Source of the DNA: Candidatus Falkowiibacteriota bacterium
Lineage (GTDB): Bacteria > Patescibacteriota > Patescibacteriia > Patescibacteriales > SZUA-104
Direction of reading: 5' to 3'
Length of the DNA stretch: 12,396 nucleotides
Assembly: GCA_027020105.1 (NCBI GenBank)
Contig: JALUVW010000060.1
Span: 1 to 12,396, forward strand
Shown: positions 7,993 to 12,396 of the stretch, piece by piece
Layout of the letters: every line of letters begins with the position of its first letter
How positions within the stretch are numbered: the first letter of the stretch is position 1
Notes under the pieces: model-generated
The model's database searches: none
The model's input: the letters and a program-made list of their open reading frames with translations, nothing else
Told to the model about the DNA's origin: nothing
Made by a program: the position numbers and the translations under genes

Positions 7993-8421
7993 ATGCCAAA
8001 GATTAAATACCATCAACTAACGGACAGAGAAAAAAAGAAGTATTTGGGAGAATTCTACACTATGGTGTCTTTACTGAAAAACAGGGACGAGGTAAAAAAT
8101 TTTTTCAAAGACTTGTTGACTTTAAGCGAAGTTGTAATGATTTCCCGGCGAATCCAGATCGCGCAGATGCTTTTATCGGGGCTTACGCACGAAGAAATCA
8201 GGCAAAAACTCGGAGTCGGCTTTTCCAACATAAGCCAGGTGGACAGGTGGCTGAATAACGGCTTCGGCGGGTACAGAAAAACCATTAAGAAGTTTCAAAA
8301 GAAAAAGAGCAAAAACAGGCCAAGCGATGACTGCGATATGACATTTTCTTTTGACGCGATAAGAAAAAAATACCCGGGCCATTTTCTGTTGGTGAATATG
8401 CTCATGAAAAACAAAAAATAA
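7993..8421 (+). CDS. TrpR-family DNA-binding regulator (YerC/YecD-like)
   Basis: Protein of 142 residues. The all-helical core (about 10-95) matches the Trp repressor/YerC family: an N-terminal helix EFYTMVSLLKNRDEVKNFF, then LLTLSEVVMISRRIQIAQML, then a helix-turn-helix at about 64-86 (LTHEEIRQKLGVGFSNISQV). The YerC branch usually ends near residue 100; here a Lys-rich stretch (KKFQKKKSKN) and a further 30 residues follow, so the tail is an extension. YerC-like proteins are probable dimeric transcription factors whose ligand is unknown to me; I see no reason to claim tryptophan as the ligand. Copies of a perfect palindrome sit immediately before and after the gene and again before mnmA, which suggests autoregulation and control of the neighbour. 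GGGAG at 7975-7979 is 13 bases from the ATG, a long spacing. Confidence 0.88.
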   Translation: MPKIKYHQLTDREKKKYLGEFYTMVSLLKNRDEVKNFFKDLLTLSEVVMISRRIQIAQMLLSGLTHEEIRQKLGVGFSNISQVDRWLNNGFGGYRKTIKKFQKKKSKNRPSDDCDMTFSFDAIRKKYPGHFLLVNMLMKNKK

Positions 8422-8430
8422 AAAATAACG

Positions 8431-8464
8431 TTTTACTCCCATATAACGTTATATGGGAGTAAAA
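8431..8464. repeat. Perfect 34 bp palindrome, copy 2 (downstream of the TrpR-family gene)
   Basis: Contains the same 32 bp core as copy 1 (8432-8463) plus one further complementary pair at the ends. It starts ten bases after the stop codon at 8419-8421. The 3' arm ends in AAAA rather than a T tract, so it does not look like a normal intrinsic terminator on either strand. Confidence 0.93.
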
Positions 8465-8780
8465 GTTGTGTGGTTTTGAGCTTTTGCAATCTTAAATATC
8501 GCGAATCCCAAGTATGGTCCAACCCCAAGTATCAAGTGTTATGTGATTACAAATATTTATTTTATGGTTTCCGGTTTACGCAACATTAAGTATTATACGA
8601 TTTTAAGTATCTTATAATCTTTAGAGTCGGCAATATAGCTCCCATCGCTTTCTTGTTGCGCGATTTTTAAGTGTCGTATGCCTGTGGAGGGTTTATTGTT
8701 TTAGAGTATTATTTTTAGGCGCTTGTTGTTTTTATGGCGTTTAAAAAGTTTTTTTCGTCGCGCCATAAAATTAAAACAAA
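8465..8780. other. 316 bp non-coding stretch with repeated AAGTAT motifs and an inverted repeat
   Basis: No gene, tRNA or known RNA is recognised. AAGTAT occurs four times, in two pairs each 17 bp apart: CCCAAGTAT at 8507-8515 and 8524-8532, and TTAAGTAT at 8586-8593 and 8603-8610. Looser relatives (AAGTGTTAT, AAGTGTCGTAT) lie at 8534 and 8669. An inverted repeat TTTTATGGCG / CGCCATAAAA (8730-8739 and 8761-8770) lies near the right end. TATAAT occurs at 8613-8618 but without a fair -35 box, so the mnmA promoter is not located. Confidence 0.5.
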
Positions 8781-8830
8781 AAACAACATTTTACTCCCAT
8801 ATAACGTTATATGGGAGTAAAATGTTGTTT
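8781..8830. repeat. Perfect 50 bp palindrome, copy 3 (directly upstream of mnmA)
   Basis: The 32 bp core of copies 1 and 2 lies at 8790-8821 and is extended by nine further complementary bases on each side (AAACAACAT... / ...ATGTTGTTT), making 25 bp arms with no spacer. It ends seven bases before the likely mnmA start at 8838. The extra arms are absent from copies 1 and 2, so they arose separately from the core. Confidence 0.95.
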
Positions 8831-8837
8831 ATGGAAT

Positions 8838-10031
8838 ATGAAGAATAATCAAAATAAAAAAGATAATCAAAATAAAAAAGACAATCAAAATAAAAAAGTT
8901 GTTATCGCCATGTCGGGCGGAGTTGATTCTTCGGTCGCGGCAAAAATGTTAACCGACCGGGGATACGATTCCATGGGTATTTTTTTGCATTTTTGGAAGG
9001 AGTCTATGGAACCCGGTTCCGGGTACCTGGAACCGGGTTCCGCGGTAGGCAATAATTTTGAAAACAAATGCTGCAGCGCCAAGGCGTTTATGGACGCGAG
9101 GCGGGTTTGCCAAAAAATCGGAATAAAATTATACACCTTGAATTTCGCCGATGTTTTTAAGAAGGAAATAGTGGATAATTTTATCGCCGAATACGGGTCC
9201 GGAAATACTCCGAATCCTTGCGCGCGCTGCAATAAACTGGTTAAGCTGGGACTGCTAATCAAGAAGGCGCGAGAGCTGGGATATGATTACGTGGCGTCCG
9301 GACATTATGCCCGTCTAAGGCCTCAAACTTCAAGCTCCAAACTTCAAGCTCCAAAAATAAAATTATACAGGGCGAAAGACAAGAGTAAAGATCAGAGTTA
9401 TTTTTTGTGGATGTTGACGCAAGAGCAGTTACGGCATTTGTTATTTCCGCTTGGAGATTTTACGAAATCCGAGGTTAGAAAAATGGCCCAAAAGTTCGGG
9501 TTGCCGGTGGCGGAGAAAAGCGAAAGCCAAGAGGTTTGCTTTATCCCGGGGAAGGACCATAATGAATTTTTAAAAAGATATTTAAAATTAAAAAAAGGCC
9601 CGATCAAAACTCTGGACGGGCGGATTGTGGGCGAGCATCAAGGCCTGCCGCTTTACACAATCGGGCAAAGGCGAGGCATTGAAATCGGCGGCACCGGCCC
9701 GTATTACGCGGCGCGATTGGATTATAAAACCAATACCTTGTATGTCGTAAACAATTTTGACGACCCCGCTTTATTCAGCGACGAATTGATAGCCGGCAAC
9801 GTAAATTGGATATCGGGCGAGGAGCCGAAAATGCCTTTAAAATGCGAAGCCGTAATCAGGTATCGGCATAAACCCGTTGAGTGTAAAGTTGAAAGTTATA
9901 AAGTTAAAAGTGGGAATAAGTGCTTAGTTAGGTTTGCCGAGCCGCAAAGGGCGATTACGCCCGGGCAGAGTGTTGTGTTTTACGGAAAAGACGAGGTATT
10001 GGGAGGAGGAGTTATTGAAACGAAAAAATAG
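8838..10031 (+). CDS. mnmA: tRNA-specific 2-thiouridylase MnmA
   Basis: Protein of 397 residues from ATG 8838. MnmA adenylates and then thiolates U34 of tRNA-Lys, -Glu and -Gln in the cytoplasm, using ATP and a persulfide sulfur donor. Visible hallmarks: the PP-loop SGGVDSS (26-32), KCCSAKAFMDARRVCQKIGI, TPNPCARCNK with Cys131 as the expected nucleophile (C102 in E. coli), YVASGHYARL, KDQSYFLW, SESQEVCFIPG with the second catalytic Cys234 (C199 in E. coli), and the C-terminal beta-barrel region with YTIGQRRGI. An in-frame ATG at 8811 lies inside the 50 bp palindrome, so I prefer 8838. Four repeat tracts are read in frame: an Asn/Gln/Lys N-terminus, an EPGSGYLEPGS insert, TSSSKLQAPK, and CKVESYKVKSG. 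All catalytic motifs are intact, so it should be active. Control by the palindrome and the TrpR-family protein is an inference. It ends in a terminator. Confidence 0.95.
   Translation: MKNNQNKKDNQNKKDNQNKKVVIAMSGGVDSSVAAKMLTDRGYDSMGIFLHFWKESMEPGSGYLEPGSAVGNNFENKCCSAKAFMDARRVCQKIGIKLYTLNFADVFKKEIVDNFIAEYGSGNTPNPCARCNKLVKLGLLIKKARELGYDYVASGHYARLRPQTSSSKLQAPKIKLYRAKDKSKDQSYFLWMLTQEQLRHLLFPLGDFTKSEVRKMAQKFGLPVAEKSESQEVCFIPGKDHNEFLKRYLKLKKGPIKTLDGRIVGEHQGLPLYTIGQRRGIEIGGTGPYYAARLDYKTNTLYVVNNFDDPALFSDELIAGNVNWISGEEPKMPLKCEAVIRYRHKPVECKVESYKVKSGNKCLVRFAEPQRAITPGQSVVFYGKDEVLGGGVIETKK
8844..8897 (+). repeat. Three 18 bp tandem repeats at the 5' end of mnmA
   Basis: Units at 8844-8861, 8862-8879 and 8880-8897 share AATCAAAATAAAAAA and differ only in the first codon. 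They encode NNQNKK-DNQNKK-DNQNKK just before the conserved VVIAMSGGVDSS. MnmA normally begins only a few residues before that motif, so the tract is an added tail. Confidence 0.9.
9008..9041. repeat. Near-perfect 34 bp palindrome inside mnmA
   Basis: GGAACCCGGTTCC (9008-9020) and its exact reverse complement (9029-9041) flank GGGTACCT, which itself holds the palindrome GGTACC. Only one pair in 17 mismatches (G/T). It encodes EPGSGYLEPGS between the PP-loop and the KCCSAK motif, a variable part of the MnmA N-terminal domain. Confidence 0.88.
9325..9352 (+). repeat. Two 14 bp tandem repeats inside mnmA
   Basis: AAACTTCAAGCTCC occurs at 9325-9338 and again at 9339-9352. The tract encodes most of QTSSSKLQAPK, after the conserved GHYARL motif. 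Because 14 is not a multiple of three, the two copies are read in different frames, which argues that the DNA repeat, not a protein repeat, is the origin. Confidence 0.85.
9884..9913 (+). repeat. Two imperfect 15 bp tandem repeats inside mnmA
   Basis: TAAAGTTGAAAGT at 9884-9896 recurs as TAAAGTTAAAAGT at 9899-9911, a 15 bp period with one change. It encodes KVESY-KVKSG in the C-terminal barrel domain. Confidence 0.65.
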
Positions 10032-10050
10032 CGGGATTTCCGCTATTTTT
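10024..10050. terminator. Bidirectional intrinsic terminator after mnmA
   Basis: An 11 bp stem, AAAAATAGCGG (10024-10034) with its complement (10040-10050), has a 5-base loop. It overlaps the mnmA stop codon TAG (10029-10031). The stem is followed by a T run on the plus strand and, read from the minus strand, by TTTTTT, so it can stop transcription from both converging genes. Confidence 0.85.
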
Positions 10051-10065
10051 ATAAACTTAAAATTC

Positions 10066-10086
10066 CCCCTTTATCAAGGGGTTTTT
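10066..10086. terminator. Second terminator hairpin between the converging genes
   Basis: The stem CCCCTT (10066-10071) / AAGGGG (10076-10081) has a 4-base loop and is followed by TTTTT at 10082-10086 on the plus strand. It is a backup for mnmA. On the minus strand it lies just past the treT stop and has only a weak AATTTT tail. Confidence 0.7.
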
Positions 10087-11296
10087 ACAAGTACTCATCA
10101 AATAAATCCAGCCAATCAAGCATTAGGCGGGTTATTAGGAAGTTTTTCTTTACGTATTCTTTGCCGTGCTTGCCCAGATTGGTTCGTAATTTTTTATCGC
10201 CCAGAAGCCGGACAATGCTGTCGGCAAAGCCCTCGTAGTCGTCGGGATTATGAAGAAAGCCGTTTTCTCCGTTTATGATTTGCAAGGGGATGCCGCCGAT
10301 ATTGGAGGCGACAACCGGCGTTTCTTTATAAAGCGCCTCGGAGACCGTCAAGGCAAAGCCTTCTTTCAATGATTTTTGTATTACCACCGCGGACGCCCTT
10401 TGCAGGCAGTTAACCAAAATATCATCGTCAACCAAAATCAATTTAATGTCTTTTTTGTATTTGCAGTTCTCCACGGTTTGTTCAATTTCTTTAAATATAA
10501 TATGCCCCTCCGGATCATCCGTCGCCAAAGAGCCGAGCAGAACCAGCCGGCAGTTTGCTTTTTTTCTCACGATTTCAAAGATTTTTATCACCCCCATCGG
10601 ATCTTTCCATTTGTCAAAACGGGAAATCTGCGAAATAATCGGAGCGTCTTGGCGTATCCCGAATTTTTTTAGATATTTATCAATGAACTTCGCGGGCAAG
10701 GGGCGATTTTTTTCCGACAGGGGGTCTATGGCGGGGTGGATAACGGTTTGCGGTATGGAAATATTTTTTTTGTAGTCTTCCTTGGAAACGACGAAGTGGT
10801 CGTATTTTTTAATGAATTTTTCCAGATAATCCCACGCCTTCGGATTAGCCGCGGACAAGTCAATGTGGCACCTCCAAATCCACGGCTGTTTTTTTTCGTA
10901 GAAATCAATCAGTGGCAGAGGCTGGGGATCGTGGATAATCACCAGATCGTGGTTGATATGGGTAAAGGTTGAAAACCGCCTGTTGGCTTCGTAATACGTC
11001 TTTTTTTTCTTTTCCGACAGGTTAATCTCATCTCCCTGCAAGGCGTTATGGAGTTTTTTCGTCACGTTGAAAAAATAAGGGGAGCCGTGCAAGATTCTCC
11101 AGCCGACATCTATGCCGACATTGTTAAACAAGATGACAACGGCATTCAAAAGCTCGGCCACGCCGCCGCCTTGATAAGTTGAGTTGACGCAGAGGATATG
11201 TTTTTTGGAAAATTTTTTCGCCTTTTCTTTTATTTCCTTAATAACATCATTCCCGACAATTTTTTTGTAGTCATTTAATTTTAAGTTGTTTGGCAT
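10085..11296 (-). CDS. treT: TreT-like trehalose glycosyltransferring synthase (GT4 family)
   Basis: Protein of 403 residues with a GT-B fold. TreT joins glucose from a nucleotide sugar to glucose to give trehalose, a cytosolic osmolyte or storage sugar. Family signatures: VNSTYQGGGVAELLNAVV (38-54, the acceptor-side Gly-rich loop), GWRILHGSPYFFNVTKKLHNALQG (65-88), IHDPQPL (121-127), WRCHIDLS (141-148), SRFDKWKDP (225-233, donor phosphate binding), and an EX7E motif at Glu312-Glu320 (EGFALTVSE) leading into TPVVASNIGGIP (326-337). The order and text match TreT closely, but close GT4 relatives use other acceptors, so the substrate is probable rather than certain. Start ATG at 11296 has no Shine-Dalgarno motif. 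It converges on mnmA, and two terminators lie between them. A candidate promoter overlaps the 3' end of the preceding minus-strand gene. Confidence 0.85.
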   Translation of the reverse strand: MPNNLKLNDYKKIVGNDVIKEIKEKAKKFSKKHILCVNSTYQGGGVAELLNAVVILFNNVGIDVGWRILHGSPYFFNVTKKLHNALQGDEINLSEKKKKTYYEANRRFSTFTHINHDLVIIHDPQPLPLIDFYEKKQPWIWRCHIDLSAANPKAWDYLEKFIKKYDHFVVSKEDYKKNISIPQTVIHPAIDPLSEKNRPLPAKFIDKYLKKFGIRQDAPIISQISRFDKWKDPMGVIKIFEIVRKKANCRLVLLGSLATDDPEGHIIFKEIEQTVENCKYKKDIKLILVDDDILVNCLQRASAVVIQKSLKEGFALTVSEALYKETPVVASNIGGIPLQIINGENGFLHNPDDYEGFADSIVRLLGDKKLRTNLGKHGKEYVKKNFLITRLMLDWLDLFDEYL

Positions 11297-11303
11297 TTGT
11301 TTA

Positions 11304-11332
11304 ATTTTAACACATAAAACGTTAATTGTATA
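11304..11332 (-). promoter_or_regulatory. Candidate promoter for treT
   Basis: On the minus strand TATACA (11327-11332, 4 of 6 matches to TTGACA) is followed by a 17 bp spacer and TAAAAT (11304-11309, 5 of 6 matches). It would start transcription at or near the ATG at 11296, giving an almost leaderless mRNA. It overlaps the last codons of the upstream membrane-protein gene. Confidence 0.4.
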
Positions 11333-11690
11333 TTTTGCCGCGGCGGAATTTTTTAATGCCGATTCCGATTAAATTGCCAATAAAGCTAATCAGCGAGAAA
11401 ATCAAAGAATAAACAAGGAAATTTGAGAAATTAAACCTGTAACCAAGGGATGATTCCCGCAAATAAAATAATCCTTCCGTCAATAGCATTACCGCGAAAC
11501 CGAAGAATAATGAGCTTAACAGAAGTTTAATGGTTAATTCGCGGCTCGCGTTTTGTTTTTGGATAACCGCGATTAACAAGCCGGCGATTAAAGGAATAAT
11601 CAAATATTCGGGGCTTCCCCAAAAAATTATGATAGATAATAAATACGCGATAATGACGCATATTAAGGTAAGCGATAAAATTTTTTTCAT
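11322..11690 (-). CDS. Small four-helix membrane protein of unknown function
   Basis: Protein of 122 residues from ATG 11690 (MKKILSLTLICVII). An ORF start further upstream (11759) would add 23 Arg/Pro-rich residues encoded by a GC-rich hairpin region, so the internal ATG, with a normal basic start before the first helix, is preferred. Predicted membrane segments are at about 2-22, 28-46, 53-75 and 91-112, and the protein ends in a basic tail (KKFRRGKIYN). I do not recognise a family. It lies 25 bp upstream of treT on the same strand and could be co-transcribed with it. No Shine-Dalgarno motif. Confidence 0.72.
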   Translation of the reverse strand: MKKILSLTLICVIIAYLLSIIIFWGSPEYLIIPLIAGLLIAVIQKQNASRELTIKLLLSSLFFGFAVMLLTEGLFYLRESSLGYRFNFSNFLVYSLIFSLISFIGNLIGIGIKKFRRGKIYN

Positions 11691-11714
11691 AAGCGATAGA
11701 TTGAGATTTGGCCT

Positions 11715-11745
11715 CGCCGCAGTCTCCCGATAGGGGACTGCGGCG
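11715..11745. repeat. GC-rich hairpin upstream of the four-helix membrane protein
   Basis: CGCCGCAGTC and its exact complement GACTGCGGCG enclose TCCCGATAGGG. With a T-G wobble and two more C-G pairs the stem reaches 13 pairs. It lies 25 bp before the minus-strand start codon at 11690, in otherwise AT-rich surroundings. Confidence 0.75.
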
Positions 11746-11777
11746 CGCGGGCGGCGCAAACGGTTTTACGGCGCGCC

Positions 11778-11807
11778 CGTTGCGGCCCCCTTCGGGAGAA
11801 CGCAACG
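11778..11807. repeat. Hairpin with a UUCG-type tetraloop
   Basis: CGTTGCG (11778-11784) pairs with CGCAACG (11801-11807). The interior GCCCCCTTCGGGAGAA includes C(TTCG)G, the stable tetraloop form when transcribed on the plus strand. No adjacent T tract, so it is not a clear terminator. Confidence 0.6.
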
Positions 11808-11836
11808 AGGTCAAAATAAAATCAGCAATGACGGGT

Positions 11837-11971
11837 CCGTAGGGGCGAACGGCCGTTCGCCTTTGGTGGCGGAACGGACATTTGTTTTTTGTTCGCGGAA
11901 CGATTTTCCGCTTGCTGTTTGGCGCAAGCTTCTGTTGGCCAATCAGGGCGAACGGCCGTTCGCCCCTACGG
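11837..11971. repeat. 135 bp MITE-like element with 25 bp terminal inverted repeats
   Basis: The ends 11837-11861 and 11947-11971 are exact reverse complements over 25 bp. Each end begins CCGTAGG inward and contains the perfect palindrome GGCGAACGGCCGTTCGCC. Inside lie further small hairpins (GCGGAA/TTCCGC, GCTTGC/GCAAGC, TTGGCCAA) and a direct repeat GCGGAACG (11869 and 11894). No coding capacity and no clear target-site duplication were found. It resembles dispersed non-autonomous repeats with GTAGGGGCGAAC-type ends that I recall from many bacterial genomes; its mobility is inferred. Confidence 0.65.
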
Positions 11972-11985
11972 GGAGGGAATCGCTT

Positions 11986-12294
11986 TTATCGCGGCATACT
12001 GGTATAGGTTGTGGCTATATCACCAATAAAGCTTATAGTAGCGGCAAAAATAGAAATAATAAGAATTGTTAATGCCGCGGTAAGTATTTTAGAAAATAAT
12101 TTTTTACTGCTCAAAGAATAAGATATGCATACAATTCCAAGCGATCCCAAGGCGCTTGCAACGCTTATGCCGTACCACCACAACCTGTCTCCATCCCAAA
12201 TTTCATCCATTCCGGTGATAAGGAAAATCAGAACAAAAACACAAAAAAACATCCCGGCAATAAAAGCAGCAAAATTGAAGTATTTTTTAACCAT
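11986..12294 (-). CDS. Small three-helix membrane protein of unknown function
   Basis: Protein of 102 residues from ATG 12294 (MVKKYFNFAAFIAGMFF). A GTG at 12325-12327 would add 11 polar residues but lies inside a near-palindrome, so the ATG is preferred. Predicted membrane segments are at about 7-28, 38-60 and 68-92, with a short Trp/Asp-rich loop (DEIWDGDRLWWYG) between the first two. I do not recognise a family; the pattern resembles small pilin-operon-like or orphan membrane proteins of CPR bacteria, but that is only a likeness. It ends 15 bp from the MITE-like element. No Shine-Dalgarno motif. Confidence 0.68.
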   Translation of the reverse strand: MVKKYFNFAAFIAGMFFCVFVLIFLITGMDEIWDGDRLWWYGISVASALGSLGIVCISYSLSSKKLFSKILTAALTILIISIFAATISFIGDIATTYTSMPR

Positions 12295-12316
12295 GTTTTT
12301 AGAGGTTTTTACACTT

Positions 12317-12342
12317 TTAATAAACACTTATGTGTTTATTAA
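12317..12342. repeat. Near-palindrome upstream of the three-helix membrane protein
   Basis: TTAATAAACAC (12317-12327) and its exact complement (12332-12342) flank TTAT. It is 23 bp before the minus-strand ATG at 12294 and could be an operator or a leader hairpin. Past it, 12343-12396 shows two open minus-strand frames reaching the window edge but nothing decisive. Confidence 0.7.
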
Positions 12343-12396
12343 TGCAATTCTAACAGAGCAATAAAAACCCCCTTTCTTTTTATTTTTGCCATCTTG

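Noticed and set aside
8431..8464. Palindrome copy 2 as the intrinsic terminator of the TrpR-family gene
   Set aside because: The stem is not followed by a T tract on either strand and the same sequence occurs upstream of genes; termination there would need other evidence.
8465..8780. Possible tRNA or known structured RNA in the gap (GCGAATCCC resembles a T-loop)
   Set aside because: No acceptor stem, anticodon arm or D arm can be built around it.
7952..8830. Reading the three palindromes as a CRISPR array
   Set aside because: Repeats are fully palindromic, separated by 480 and about 358 bp, and one interval is a gene; there are no regular spacers or cas genes.
8811..8837. Upstream ATG extending MnmA by nine residues (MGVKCCLWN)
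   Set aside because: These codons lie within the 50 bp palindrome and its edge and have no counterpart in MnmA proteins; ATG 8838 is simpler.
12339..12396. Minus-strand frame MAKIKRKGVFIALLELH ending at 12339
   Set aside because: Only 17 codons are visible, another minus frame is equally open at the edge, and nothing distinguishes a gene from chance.

Overview
The window looks like a stretch of chromosome from a Candidate Phyla Radiation bacterium (Patescibacteria, most likely Parcubacteria-like). This is inferred from the kinds of proteins, not from a marker gene. The pointers are a very long Ig-repeat surface protein followed by a secreted protein with an IAYGLRP / IAYSGA helical tail of a type I associate with Parcubacteria, a membrane-tethered CAP protein, small orphan membrane proteins, and starts that almost all lack a Shine-Dalgarno motif. 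The long frames read through without TGA, so the standard bacterial code fits and a TGA=Gly code does not.

Layout. Positions 1-434 hold a possible 3' end of an upstream gene, a candidate promoter and a long leader with GC-rich hairpins. Positions 435-6392 hold two co-directional surface-protein genes 21 bp apart: a 1517-residue multi-Ig adhesin-like protein, and a 460-residue protein made of a chitobiase-type domain, a 14-glycine linker, an Ig-like domain and three tandem ~42-residue repeats. A strong intrinsic terminator closes this unit. A textbook sigma70-type promoter (TTGACA-17-TATAAT) then drives a 468-residue CAP/SCP-domain membrane protein, followed by a TrpR-family (YerC/YecD-like) regulator. 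Next come a 316 bp non-coding stretch and mnmA, the tRNA 2-thiouridylase gene. Two back-to-back terminators separate mnmA from the opposing strand, which carries a TreT-like trehalose synthase (GT4 glycosyltransferase), a four-helix membrane protein, a cluster of GC-rich hairpins including a 135 bp MITE-like element, and a three-helix membrane protein.

The most striking feature is a perfect palindrome present three times within 0.9 kb: just before the TrpR-family gene, just after it, and directly before mnmA. All copies share the 16 bp half-site TTTACTCCCATATAAC. The third copy grows to a perfect 50 bp palindrome with its own matching flanks. The simplest reading is an operator set for the regulator (autoregulation plus control of mnmA). 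The main alternative is a dispersed palindromic repeat family. mnmA itself carries four separate in-frame repeats or palindromes at positions that tolerate insertion, so this genome seems to accumulate short repeats inside genes as well.

The surface-protein pair probably makes part of the cell-surface coat or an attachment structure, and the CAP protein is probably another envelope component. mnmA and treT are housekeeping or accessory metabolic genes with no evident functional tie to the surface genes. No tRNA, rRNA, CRISPR array, transposase or phage gene was seen.
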